Shown piece after piece: positions 29,411-37,542 of a DNA stretch of 44,714 nucleotides; position 1 is the first letter of the stretch, and each line of letters begins with the position of its first letter. The position numbers and the translations under genes are program-made. The stretch comes from Planctomycetaceae bacterium (GTDB lineage Bacteria; Planctomycetota; Planctomycetia; Pirellulales; Thermoguttaceae), in assembly GCA_021372005.1 (NCBI GenBank), contig JAJFVC010000059.1:1-44714 (forward strand). The letters are read 5' to 3'. A model generated the notes under the pieces. It did not search any database. It saw only the letters and a list, made by a program, of their open reading frames with translations, and was not told where the DNA came from.

Positions 29411-29436
29411 CAGGGATTAGAGGTTAGGGATTAGGG
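29411..29436. repeat. G-rich telomere-like repeat upstream of lpd
   Basis: CAGGGATTAG at 29411-29420 is followed by AGGTTAGGGATTAGGG. It begins five bases from the lpd start codon and takes up most of the 46-base gap to the DUF2059 gene. The AGCAGGGATTAG core is shared exactly with the copy at 41986. Confidence 0.7.
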
Positions 29437-29452
29437 AGCGGAAACCGTCAAA

Positions 29453-30049
29453 CTACTCGACGGCTTTTTTTGAGGGTTTCGCCGGCGCAGCTTGTTCGGA
29501 CTTTTCTTGTTGAGCCTCCTCGGTAGCGGCTTCTTTGCAGAAGGCTTGAATCTTGGGCATCAACTGCATCATCTTTTGCTGGCTCAGCTTCATCGAGCGT
29601 TCCATTAACTCGGGCTGTTTTTGGACGAACGCCCGGCCGACCGGCGACTTGTAAAACTCGATGAGTCCCTTGAGCTCTGTCTCGGAAAAGGTCTCGGCGT
29701 ACAGCGCGACATACTGGTCTTTCATCGCGTCCCAGCCCATTTCCGCAGAAATCATGTCGACCATTTTGACCATGCTTTTGTCGAGCCGTTCCTGGCGTTT
29801 CTTGGCCGCAGCCTCGTCCTGTTCCTTGACCGAAACGTGCTTTCTCATTTGCTCGATTTGGTACGGAATCATCTTCTTGATCATCGACATCGTCTTTTCG
29901 ACCGTCTCTTGGACATTCATTTCCTCGACCAACTGCTCAGCCAGTTTGGTCCGCGCCGAATCCTTCGGCGACGCCGCGTCTTGACCGTAAGCCATCCATC
30001 CGCCGAAGCCACAAATCGCCAACGCCAACACAAAAGTCTTCGTCATCAT
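29453..30049 (-). CDS. DUF2059-family secreted protein
   Basis: Product of 198 residues with a signal peptide (MTKTFVLALAICGFGGW, processing after AYG near residue 22). The body is helical. The DUF2059 region, about 95-165, contains YVALYAETFSETELKGLIEF then YKSPVGRAFVQKQPEL, which is characteristic. The C-terminus is a charged Ala/Lys/Glu tail. Family members are periplasmic and of unknown function. GAGGAG precedes two adjacent ATGs; the first gives a four-base and the second a seven-base spacing. It has a strong promoter upstream and is probably co-transcribed with lpd. Confidence 0.82.
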   Translation of the reverse strand: MMTKTFVLALAICGFGGWMAYGQDAASPKDSARTKLAEQLVEEMNVQETVEKTMSMIKKMIPYQIEQMRKHVSVKEQDEAAAKKRQERLDKSMVKMVDMISAEMGWDAMKDQYVALYAETFSETELKGLIEFYKSPVGRAFVQKQPELMERSMKLSQQKMMQLMPKIQAFCKEAATEEAQQEKSEQAAPAKPSKKAVE

Positions 30050-30133
30050 AAAACTCCTCGATGTCTAAAGAAAAAGACGCTTTCGGAGACTGCCCTTTTC
30101 ACAGGGACCGCGCATCCGCAACGGTGTGGAGCC

Positions 30134-30162
30134 ATTAAAACCACCTTTTCAGGGAATGTCAA
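30134..30162 (-). promoter_or_regulatory. strong sigma-70 promoter of DUF2059-lpd
   Basis: On the minus strand a perfect TTGACA (30157-30162) and TTTAAT (30134-30139) are 17 bp apart. This is the closest match to consensus in the window. Transcription would start near 30127. It lies back to back with the opposite promoter at 30189. Confidence 0.75.
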
Positions 30163-30188
30163 CCAGACCGACTGACTCGTCGGCCTGC

Positions 30189-30218
30189 TTGCGGTTTCGG
30201 GCCAGTTCATGCTATAGA
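30189..30218 (+). promoter_or_regulatory. promoter of the peptidase-like gene
   Basis: TTGCGG (30189-30194), an 18-bp spacer and TATAGA (30213-30218). The start would be about 30225, with the ATG at 30259. The two divergent -35 boxes are only 26 bases apart, so the promoters may influence each other. Confidence 0.45.
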
Positions 30219-30258
30219 ACCAATAGGGAACGATTTTTCCATCGCCAGGCGTCCCCCC

Positions 30259-31593
30259 ATGAAAAAAACCTTACCAGCCCTTGGGTTCGCCATCGTCTTG
30301 GCCCTCCTTGCCGAGGCCGTTGCGGCCATCGATGTTGCGGCCATCGATGACGCCAAACTTGCGGCATCCGGGATCCGCAAGCTCTCGGGCCAACGATTGA
30401 CGTTGTACACCGATCTGTCGGGCGGCGAAATTGACCAGCTGCCCGAGCTGTTCGACCAGGCGTTTTTACAGTGGTGCGCGTATTTTCGCGTCAAGCCGGA
30501 GGATCTGCCAAAGTGGCATCTGACCGGTTGCCTGATGAAAAACCCCTCGCGGTTCGCGCGGGCCGGTTTGTTGCCGGACGACTTGCCGCCGTTCGAGCAC
30601 GGCTATTCCGTCGGCGATCGGCTCTGGCTCAACGATCAGCCGAGCGATTACTACCGTCGTCATTTGTTGTTGCACGAGGGCACGCACGGTTTCATGAACA
30701 CCGTGCTGGGCCATTGCGGACCGCCGTGGTACATGGAGGGGATCGCCGAATATCTGGCCACGCATCGCTGGCAGGACGGACGGCTGACGATGGCCTACAC
30801 ACCGGCCAACCGCGACGAGGCGCCGATGTGGGGTCGCGTGCGATTGATCCAAGACGCCGCGGCCCAAAATCGCCGATTGACGTTTTCGCAAGTGATTGCG
30901 TTTCCGTACGACGGACGCCGCGAGAACGATTTTTACGCCTGGTGCTGGGCGGCGGCCAGTTTACTCGACCGCGATCCCCGCTTTCAAAAGCGGTTCCGCC
31001 AGTTGATCCCATGGGTCGCGCAGCCCGACTTCAACGAGCGGTTTCGCCGGGCGTTCGCCTCCGACTGGACCGAACTGTACGAGGCGTGGACGCTGATGAC
31101 CGCCGAAATGCAGTACGGCTACGACCCGGCCCGCACGGCTGTCGATCTTACGCCCGGCCGGCCCCTCAAGGAAAACGCTCGCGTCACGATCGCCGCCGAT
31201 CGCGGTTGGCAAAACACCGGGCTCCGGCTCGAAAAAGGCAAGAACTACGCACTGACCGCGACTGGCCGGTTTCAGATCGCCCATGCGGCGACGACGGACG
31301 ATCGGTCTTCGCCCAAGAAAAAAACGTGGCCGTGCGAGCCGGGCGGCGTTTCGATCCGCTACTATCGCGGTCGTCCGCTGGGTATGCTGTTGGCGGCCGT
31401 GCGACCCGAAGAACCTGCCCGCGACGGCGATTCCGCGCTGCTGCACCCCACGGCGATCGGACTGGGCGCGACGCTTGCGCCGACCGAGTCGGGCACGTTG
31501 TTTTTGAAGATCAACGATGCGCCGGGCGAACTGGCCGACAACGCCGGCACGTTGCAGGTGGAGGTGCGAGAGCAACCCACGCCGTCGCGCTAA
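30259..31593 (+). CDS. secreted putative zinc peptidase with C-terminal PA-IL-like domain
   Basis: Product of 444 residues with a signal peptide (ALGFAIVLALLAEAVAA, cut near residue 23). The metal motif HEGTH (139-143, an HExxH) is followed by WYMEGIAEYLATH, where Glu160 is the likely third zinc ligand, as in gluzincins. The C-terminal part (about 305-435) resembles the PA-IL/LecA-type lectin fold: VTIAADRGWQNTGLRLEKGK, GVSIRYYRGRPLGMLL, then FLKINDAPGELADNAGTLQV. A surface or periplasmic glycan-directed peptidase is a reasonable guess, but its substrate is unknown. No Shine-Dalgarno sequence precedes the ATG. It converges on the GlmU-like gene with 17 bases between. Confidence 0.78.
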   Translation: MKKTLPALGFAIVLALLAEAVAAIDVAAIDDAKLAASGIRKLSGQRLTLYTDLSGGEIDQLPELFDQAFLQWCAYFRVKPEDLPKWHLTGCLMKNPSRFARAGLLPDDLPPFEHGYSVGDRLWLNDQPSDYYRRHLLLHEGTHGFMNTVLGHCGPPWYMEGIAEYLATHRWQDGRLTMAYTPANRDEAPMWGRVRLIQDAAAQNRRLTFSQVIAFPYDGRRENDFYAWCWAAASLLDRDPRFQKRFRQLIPWVAQPDFNERFRRAFASDWTELYEAWTLMTAEMQYGYDPARTAVDLTPGRPLKENARVTIAADRGWQNTGLRLEKGKNYALTATGRFQIAHAATTDDRSSPKKKTWPCEPGGVSIRYYRGRPLGMLLAAVRPEEPARDGDSALLHPTAIGLGATLAPTESGTLFLKINDAPGELADNAGTLQVEVREQPTPSR

Positions 31594-31610
31594 TCGCGAG
31601 GTCTGCGCGT

Positions 31611-32882
31611 TCAACCCCGGCTTCTTCGGAAGGCCTCGTCTCGCTCTTCAACGGTCTGCTCGTACACGGCGTTCCAAAGCGATTCGTCGGCCGGAGTCCA
31701 CGTTTGCCCGCGTCGCCGCATGGCCAGACCGGCGGTGTCGTAAAGTTTTTCTTTGCAAAAGCATTCGGAGAGCTTGCCCTCGATGCTCGAAGCGAACGAC
31801 GGGATGAATTTCGGCTGGAAACCGCCGTGCGTGGTGATCATCGTCATCGCACCGACGTACGCGCCGGTGGTCAGCAGCGTGCCGATCGACGTTTTGGCGT
31901 GGTCGCCGATCAGAGAGCCGACTTTCGTCGTGCCGGTTTGGATGGATTGCTTGCCCTGCAGGACGACCGTGACGTTCGAGTAGTCGCTCTTCAGGTCGCT
32001 GTTGGTGGTCTGCGCGCCCAGGTTGACCCATTGGCCCACGTACGCATGCCCCAAAAATCCGTTGTGGTACTTGTTGGAATAGCTCAACAAGATCGACTCT
32101 TCGACCTCGCCGCCGACGCGGCACATCGGGCCGATCGAGTTGCCTTCGCGGCATTTCGCGCCCAGCAGGATCGAGCCGCGGCCGACGTAACAGGGGCCCT
32201 CGATGCGAGTGAACGGATGGACCGTGACGTCTTCGTCCAGATAGACCGGTCCATGCTCGGCGTCGATCACGGCCATCGGATGCACCGACGCGCCGCGGGC
32301 GATATAGACATCCTTTCGACTCCCACGCAGCGCGAACGGTTCCTCCACCTCGCCTTCAATGCCGAACCGGCCGGCGGCCAAAAAATCGGCCGTCAACTGC
32401 GCGGGATTGGCCAGCACCAACTCCCAAAGGTATTTCCACACGCCGGGCGCTTGGGGAGCGGGCGGCAGGACCGTCTTCGCCCAATCGAGCAGCGCATCCA
32501 GCGAGTCGCTCGGACACCGCGCCCGATCGTCGCGTAGAACGCGGGCCCAAAGCACTTCGCCGCGGACCGGATCGCAAGCCACTTGGCTTGGACCGATCGA
32601 ACCGACGTCAAGCTCCTCGGCCTTCACCCGACCGTTGACCAACCATAGATCGTCGCCTTGCAAGCTGGCCGACTCGTTGACCGGCCACGTCGTGCGGGTC
32701 CGATAGGTCTCGGCCAGATGCGGCGGCACAAAACATGCCACGTCCCGCAAATCGGCCCGCGCCGCCAACTTCTCGCCCAACGAGGTGATGCCGCAGCGCA
32801 GCTCGAACACCGGCCGGCTCAACGCCAGCGGATGAAAACCGATTCGCTCGGCGCCCAAGCGATCGAACAGAACGAGCCGCAT
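31611..32882 (-). CDS. GlmU-like sugar-1-phosphate nucleotidylyl/acetyltransferase
   Basis: Product of 423 residues related to the diverged GlmU-type proteins of planctomycetes and Bacteroidetes (TIGR03991 group). These combine a nucleotidyltransferase-like half with a left-handed beta-helix. The N-terminus MRLVLFDRLGAERIGFHPLA lacks the usual LAAGxGTRM loop, as is normal for that group. From about residue 190 hexapeptide repeats appear (VYIARGASVHPMAVIDAE, PCYVGRGSILLGAKC, GDHAKTSIGTLLTTGAYVGA). The expected role is UDP-GlcNAc precursor synthesis. nagB, which acts on glucosamine-6-phosphate, is the next gene upstream on the same strand. The activity of each half is not proven. Confidence 0.85.
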   Translation of the reverse strand: MRLVLFDRLGAERIGFHPLALSRPVFELRCGITSLGEKLAARADLRDVACFVPPHLAETYRTRTTWPVNESASLQGDDLWLVNGRVKAEELDVGSIGPSQVACDPVRGEVLWARVLRDDRARCPSDSLDALLDWAKTVLPPAPQAPGVWKYLWELVLANPAQLTADFLAAGRFGIEGEVEEPFALRGSRKDVYIARGASVHPMAVIDAEHGPVYLDEDVTVHPFTRIEGPCYVGRGSILLGAKCREGNSIGPMCRVGGEVEESILLSYSNKYHNGFLGHAYVGQWVNLGAQTTNSDLKSDYSNVTVVLQGKQSIQTGTTKVGSLIGDHAKTSIGTLLTTGAYVGAMTMITTHGGFQPKFIPSFASSIEGKLSECFCKEKLYDTAGLAMRRRGQTWTPADESLWNAVYEQTVEERDEAFRRSRG

Positions 32883-33055
32883 AGGGGGTAGTCTCGACGG
32901 TCCGAAGAAACGACCTTGTTTTCATGTCGCCATAACGACAAGAAAAGCATAAGTCACAAAATCGGACTCGGCAATCAAAGCCCCCCCATCGATTTTTCAC
33001 CGAGGGTTTAGCCGGCCGTTTTTCGTCCCAAAACTTCTTGCAAACGGCCACCGCT

Positions 33056-33832
33056 CTACGGCGCGTCGACCATTTTTTCTTGGATCCACTGGTAGTAGTC
33101 GAGCATTTTGAGTTGCCCGGCCGCCTCCCGATCGACCACGAACAACACGTCGCGGTGCAACTGCAGCGCGCTGGCCGTGACCATGCAGGTCACCGGTCCC
33201 TCGACGGCGGCCGCCACGGCGGCGGCCTTGGGCCGGCCGTTGGCCAACAACAGGATTTTGCGGGCCTCGAGGATCGTACCGACGCCCATGGTGATAGCGT
33301 AAATCGGCACCTGGTCGAGCGTATCAAAGAATCGGGCGTTGTCCTGGATCGTCGTTCGGGCCAACGTCTTGATGCGGGTGCGCGAACCCAACGAACTGGC
33401 CGGCTCATTGAACGCGATATGTCCGTCCGACCCGATGCCCAACAGTTGCAGGTCGATGCCGCCGCACTCGTGGATCCGTTGCTCGTACCACTGGCAGAAC
33501 GCGGCATAGTTGTCCGTCGTGCCGGATGGAATATAGATGTTCTGCTTGGGGATATTCACATGCTTGAAAAAGTTTTCATGCATGAAGTAGTGGTAACTTT
33601 GCGGGTGGTTCCGCGTCAGACCGACGTATTCGTCCAGGTTGAACGTCGTGACCTGAGAGAAATCGAGCCCTTCGTCCTTGTGCATCCGCACCAACTCGCG
33701 GTAAAGCCCCAGCGGCGTGGCGCCGGTGGCCAACCCGAGCACGGCGTTCGGCTTTGCATTCAGCGTTCGGGCGACCAGCTTGGCCGCCGCTACGCTCATC
33801 TGTTCATAATTGTCCTTGACCAAGATTTCCAT
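33056..33832 (-). CDS. nagB: glucosamine-6-phosphate deaminase
   Basis: Converts glucosamine-6-phosphate to fructose-6-phosphate and ammonia. The 258-residue product has the family's usual length. Active-site residues are Asp67 in TFNLDEYVGL and the Asp136/His138 pair in GIGSDGHIAFNEP. The GLATGATPLGLYRELV sugar-phosphate loop is at about 33-48. GGAGGA precedes the ATG giving MEILVKDNYEQ, which fixes the start; upstream codons are not supported. It lies 173 bases before the GlmU-like gene on the same strand, linking breakdown and synthesis of amino sugars. Confidence 0.96.
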   Translation of the reverse strand: MEILVKDNYEQMSVAAAKLVARTLNAKPNAVLGLATGATPLGLYRELVRMHKDEGLDFSQVTTFNLDEYVGLTRNHPQSYHYFMHENFFKHVNIPKQNIYIPSGTTDNYAAFCQWYEQRIHECGGIDLQLLGIGSDGHIAFNEPASSLGSRTRIKTLARTTIQDNARFFDTLDQVPIYAITMGVGTILEARKILLLANGRPKAAAVAAAVEGPVTCMVTASALQLHRDVLFVVDREAAGQLKMLDYYQWIQEKMVDAP

Positions 33833-33890
33833 GACCGCCCATTCCTCCACAGGACCATTTTTCCGTCTCAAAAAAGTCCAACCGAGGTAA

Positions 33891-33919
33891 AGTCTGTCAC
33901 GCGAGTCCCCGCCGGTCAA
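33891..33919 (-). promoter_or_regulatory. possible promoter of nagB
   Basis: On the minus strand TTGACC (33914-33919) and CAGACT (33891-33896) are 17 bp apart. The -10 is a weak match. Confidence 0.35.
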
Positions 33920-34061
33920 GCGAGACGCGAAGAATGCCAGCCCCAAAGATGAACCAAGAGCCAATCAAGAACCCTTTGCAGTGCGACGCTGTCTGTCCTA
34001 AAGGCCGAAACGACCGCGGCGAAATAACCCATTCGAGGGATACCATCCCCGTCGTCCCGGC

Positions 34062-34089
34062 TTGAATTACGCGCAAAACGGCTTATGCT
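34062..34089 (+). promoter_or_regulatory. promoter of ilvB
   Basis: TTGAAT (34062-34067), a 16-bp spacer and TATGCT (34084-34089). The start would be near 34096, giving a leader of about 110 bases before the GTG at 34206. The rest of the 373-base gap between nagB and ilvB holds no gene. I saw no convincing attenuator or T-box in the leader. Confidence 0.45.
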
Positions 34090-34205
34090 GAATAGTTTGG
34101 CCGTATCCGTCGATTTGTCGATCCGTCCGCAGTTGCGTTGCGGTCCGACAAGTCGACTCCTGCGGCGTCCTGGTCCGGATTTTTTGTCCCTCAAAGGGTG
34201 TTTTC

Positions 34206-35990
34206 GTGGCAACCATCAACCCATCAACGGCCCAATCGCAAGTCTCCGAAGTCGCTCATCCCACCAGCGGGGCCGACATCGTCGTCCAAAGCCTCGTCAA
34301 CCACGGGGTGGAGGTGATTTTCGCTTACCCCGGCGGTGCGACGATCCCGTTGCACCAGGCCCTGACGCGCTTTCGCGACAAGATCCGGGTCATTTTGCCC
34401 CGCCACGAGCAAGGCGGTGGTTTCGCGGCCCAAGGCTACGCCCGCTCGACCGGTCGGATCGGCGTGTGCATGGCCACCAGCGGCCCCGGGGCCACCAACC
34501 TGGTGACGGCGATCGCCGACGCCAAACTGGACGGCATCCCGATGCTGGCCATCACCGGCCAGGTGGGCACGCCCGTGATCGGCACCGACGCCTTTCAAGA
34601 GACGCCGATCGTAGAGGTGTGCCGCAGCGTCACGAAACACCATTATCTGGTGACCGATGTGAACGACATCGCCCGCGTCATGCGCGAAGCGTTTCATGTG
34701 GCCACCACGGGACGTCCTGGCCCGGTGTTGGTCGACATCCCAAAGAACGTGCAAAACCAACAGACCATTCCCGATTACGATTGTCCGCTACGGCTGCCCG
34801 GCTATCACTGCAACGGTCGGACCGCCTCGTCGCAGGACGTGGCCAAGGCGGCCGCGATGATCGCCGAGTCGCAGCGCCCGGTGCTTTACGTCGGCGGCGG
34901 CGTGGTGTCGGCCAACGCCTCCGAGTCGTTGAACGCGCTGGTCCGCAAGACCGGCATCCCCGTAACGACCACGTTGATGGGGCTTGGCTGTTTTCCGGGC
35001 GACGACCCCCTTTCGCTCGACATGCTCGGCATGCACGGCAGCATTTACGCCAATTACGCCGTGGACAACTGTGATCTGCTGATCGCCCTGGGCGTGCGCT
35101 TCGACGACCGCGTGACGGGCAAGGTGTCGGCGTTCGCCAGCCGGGCCAAGGTGATCCACGTGGACGTCGACCCGTCGGAGATCGGCAAAATCTACCGGCC
35201 CGACCTGGCCATCGTCAGCGACATGCGGTATTTCCTTGACGAGTTGAATCGGATCGTCGAGGCGCCCGACGCCGCCGAATGGCGTCGCAAGGTGGCCAAA
35301 TGGAAACGCGATGAGCCGTTCCACTACGACCCCGATTTTGACGGGATCCTGCCGCAACACGCCATCCGCGAGTTGCATCGACTGTGCGCCGAACGCGATC
35401 CGATTATCGCCACGGGCGTCGGCCAGCATCAGATGTGGACGGCCCAATACTACAAGTTCGCCCGACCGCGGCGCTGGCTCTCCAGCGGCGGACTCGGCAC
35501 GATGGGTTTCGGGCTGCCCGCCGCCGTGGGCGCCAAGGCCGCGCATCCCGATCGGCTGGTGGTCGACATCGACGGCGACGGCAGCATCCTGATGAACATT
35601 CAGGAGATGGCCACCTGCTACACCGAGAAATTGCCGGTCAAAATCATGTTGCTCAACAACATGCACCTGGGCATGGTGGTCCAATGGGAAGATCGGTTCC
35701 ACGCCGCCAACCGGGCACACACCTATCTGGGCTCGATCGATGACCCCGAGGCAATCGGCCACGGCAACGGCATTACACCTGAACACCGCTATCCGGATTT
35801 CGTCACGATCGCCCGCGGATTCCATTGGGACGCCCGACAAGTCAGCCAAAAAGCGGAGCTGGCCGAGGCGATTCAAGCGATGATCGATTCGCCGCGGCCC
35901 TACCTGCTCGACGTGCAGGTGCCCTATCAAGAACACGTGCTGCCGATGATTCCAGCCGGCATGACCGTGCAGGACTTGATCAAAGAGTAA
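34206..35990 (+). CDS. ilvB: acetolactate synthase, large catalytic subunit
   Basis: ThDP enzyme that condenses pyruvate (or pyruvate with 2-oxobutyrate) in valine, leucine and isoleucine synthesis. The 594-residue chain shows the N-terminal [18 protein letters not shown], catalytic Glu68 in [15 protein letters not shown], the FAD-binding middle domain ([20 protein letters not shown]), and the ThDP motif [16 protein letters not shown] from about residue 455. Start is GTG with an AAAGGG run upstream. No regulatory subunit gene (ilvN) or ilvC follows, unlike the common ilvBNC order. The gene is flanked by unrelated functions and has its own leader. Confidence 0.96.
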   Translation: MATINPSTAQSQVSEVAHPTSGADIVVQSLVNHGVEVIFAYPGGATIPLHQALTRFRDKIRVILPRHEQGGGFAAQGYARSTGRIGVCMATSGPGATNLVTAIADAKLDGIPMLAITGQVGTPVIGTDAFQETPIVEVCRSVTKHHYLVTDVNDIARVMREAFHVATTGRPGPVLVDIPKNVQNQQTIPDYDCPLRLPGYHCNGRTASSQDVAKAAAMIAESQRPVLYVGGGVVSANASESLNALVRKTGIPVTTTLMGLGCFPGDDPLSLDMLGMHGSIYANYAVDNCDLLIALGVRFDDRVTGKVSAFASRAKVIHVDVDPSEIGKIYRPDLAIVSDMRYFLDELNRIVEAPDAAEWRRKVAKWKRDEPFHYDPDFDGILPQHAIRELHRLCAERDPIIATGVGQHQMWTAQYYKFARPRRWLSSGGLGTMGFGLPAAVGAKAAHPDRLVVDIDGDGSILMNIQEMATCYTEKLPVKIMLLNNMHLGMVVQWEDRFHAANRAHTYLGSIDDPEAIGHGNGITPEHRYPDFVTIARGFHWDARQVSQKAELAEAIQAMIDSPRPYLLDVQVPYQEHVLPMIPAGMTVQDLIKE

Positions 35991-36070
35991 AGGCTTTTGG
36001 CAAAAGGGGTTCGCTTCGATTCTTGAGGTCCTTGAGCGACCGCCAAGCATCGGAGGATGCCGAGGCATGG

Positions 36071-36109
36071 CCGATTTTTTGGTAAAATGTTAAAAATCGG
36101 TAATTTTTT
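36071..36109 (+). terminator. hairpin with T-tract downstream of ilvB
   Basis: CCGATTTTT (36071-36079) pairs perfectly with AAAAATCGG (36092-36100), followed by TAATTTTTT. The stem is A/T-rich with a 12-base loop, so this is a fair but not strong terminator. Together with about 270 further GC-rich bases it makes up the 388-base gap before the HhH/HTH gene, where I found no good promoter. Confidence 0.5.
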
Positions 36110-36378
36110 CTAACAGCCCTTGACCATCGCCCCCGACGGATGCGAAAATGGCCGCGTTGTCGGGGCCCGCCAACGTCAAACCGCGTGTTGGCCATGGCCT
36201 GTTGCCTATCCCGCACGACCCGATTCCCGGGGCCTTGAGGGCCGACCGAGAATCGCCTGCCTGTCGATTCGCAACCCTCGGGGGGAACGCAATTGACTTG
36301 CCGATAGACACGACCCTCGCGCAACGGAACGACGCCCGGGTCCGACCAACCCCAACCACCCGCGAAGGAGATGGCGTG

Positions 36379-37515
36379 ATGAAACTTGCGAAGATGGTTT
36401 CGGTCGAAGACCTCCAAGTGGCAAGCCGCTTTGGAAGTCTGCGAAAGATCCTTCTTTCAGACGCTTACGCCGACCATTTGAATAAGCCGCTGGCCTACTG
36501 GGCGTTGCCAACCGATCGCCGGCTTCCCTTGGCGTTCCTGTCTCGCACGCTGCGCGATTTGCTCAACGACTCGCTGGCCGAGCTGTCGGCCACCCCGGGC
36601 ATCGGACGCAAGAAGATCGCCTCGTTCGTGCAGTTGCTGGCCCGCGCAGCCAACACGGACCCGGCCTCGCTGCCCGCCGAGGCGCTCGATCCCGTCGCGG
36701 CTGCGGCGGCGTCCGGCGAAGGCTCCGCCGAGGGCGGCGACCTCGCATTCGATCCGACCAACATTTCCGAGGTGATGTGGGCTCAATGGCGAGCCGACGT
36801 GGTGCGTCACGGCCTCGGCGGCGAGGCGATCGGGCGGTTCGCGCCCAGCTTGCGTCACATGACCCGCGTCATCTGGAACACGCCGCTGGGCGAGTACACC
36901 GGTGTCACGCTGGCCGAGATCCGTGCGATGCGAACCCACGGCGAGAAACGGATTCACGCCCTGTTGGAAGTTTTTCACGCCATCCATACGATCACCGCCG
37001 GCATGGGCCGCCAAGAACATCTTGTCGTGCGGATCGTGCCCCGTTGCATCGACCGCGTCGAACAGTGGATCGGCCGTGCGCTGCAACGACCGGGCATTCC
37101 CGACCGCCAAGAGTTGTTCGATGAGTTCGTCCAACCGCTGTTGGAGCAGATTCGCCTCGATGCCACGCAGCAAATCGCCGCGTTGGCCGAAAATCGTCTG
37201 GGCATCCACGGCCCGATCACCAGCGTCCGACAGGTCGCTCGCACCATGGGCCTGACCCGCGCCCGGGTCTATCAATTGCTCAACGAGATCAACGACATCC
37301 TGACGGTCCGCTGGCCGACCGGCCGACATCAAGCGCACGAGTTGCGAGAACGGCTGTTGGCCGACGCGGCCCGAATGGACGAAGCCCCGGACCTTCGGCA
37401 GTTTCACGCGGCCGTCGAGTTGTTCTACCCAGGCAATCGTCGCGGCGCCGCCGGTCCGTTGGAGCAAGCGATCGACGTTGAACCGGAGAGCGACGCAGTG
37501 GTCGAAGCGTCGTAG
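36379..37515 (+). CDS. HhH/HTH DNA-binding protein, putative transcription factor
   Basis: Product of 378 residues that I cannot place in a named family. A first helix-hairpin-helix-like segment lies at about 54-90 (LAELSATPGIGRKKIASFVQ), recalling the RNA polymerase alpha C-terminal domain. A second such segment lies near 173-200 (GVTLAEIRAMRTHGEKRIHA). An HTH resembling sigma region 4 follows at about 282-305 (SVRQVARTMGLTRARVYQLL), then a basic WPTGRHQ and a flexible tail. An Ala/Gly-rich linker spans about 95-120. GAAGGAG eight bases before this ATG fixes the start, although the frame is open for 77 codons upstream. DNA binding is inferred from the motifs alone. Confidence 0.65.
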   Translation: MKLAKMVSVEDLQVASRFGSLRKILLSDAYADHLNKPLAYWALPTDRRLPLAFLSRTLRDLLNDSLAELSATPGIGRKKIASFVQLLARAANTDPASLPAEALDPVAAAAASGEGSAEGGDLAFDPTNISEVMWAQWRADVVRHGLGGEAIGRFAPSLRHMTRVIWNTPLGEYTGVTLAEIRAMRTHGEKRIHALLEVFHAIHTITAGMGRQEHLVVRIVPRCIDRVEQWIGRALQRPGIPDRQELFDEFVQPLLEQIRLDATQQIAALAENRLGIHGPITSVRQVARTMGLTRARVYQLLNEINDILTVRWPTGRHQAHELRERLLADAARMDEAPDLRQFHAAVELFYPGNRRGAAGPLEQAIDVEPESDAVVEAS

Positions 37516-37542
37516 CGCCGCGGTTTTTTCGCGGACCACCGG

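Noticed and set aside
34085..34205. Leu/Val-containing small reading frame (MLNSLAVSV) before ilvB as an attenuator leader peptide
   Set aside because: Its ATG overlaps the proposed -10 box, it has no stop before ilvB, and I see no terminator/antiterminator pair.
34788..36068. Open frame of 426 codons opposite ilvB
   Set aside because: Antisense shadow of a conserved enzyme in GC-rich DNA.
36148..36378. Longer N-terminus for the HhH/HTH protein
   Set aside because: The frame is open but the upstream residues look random, and GAAGGAG is correctly spaced for the ATG at 36379.
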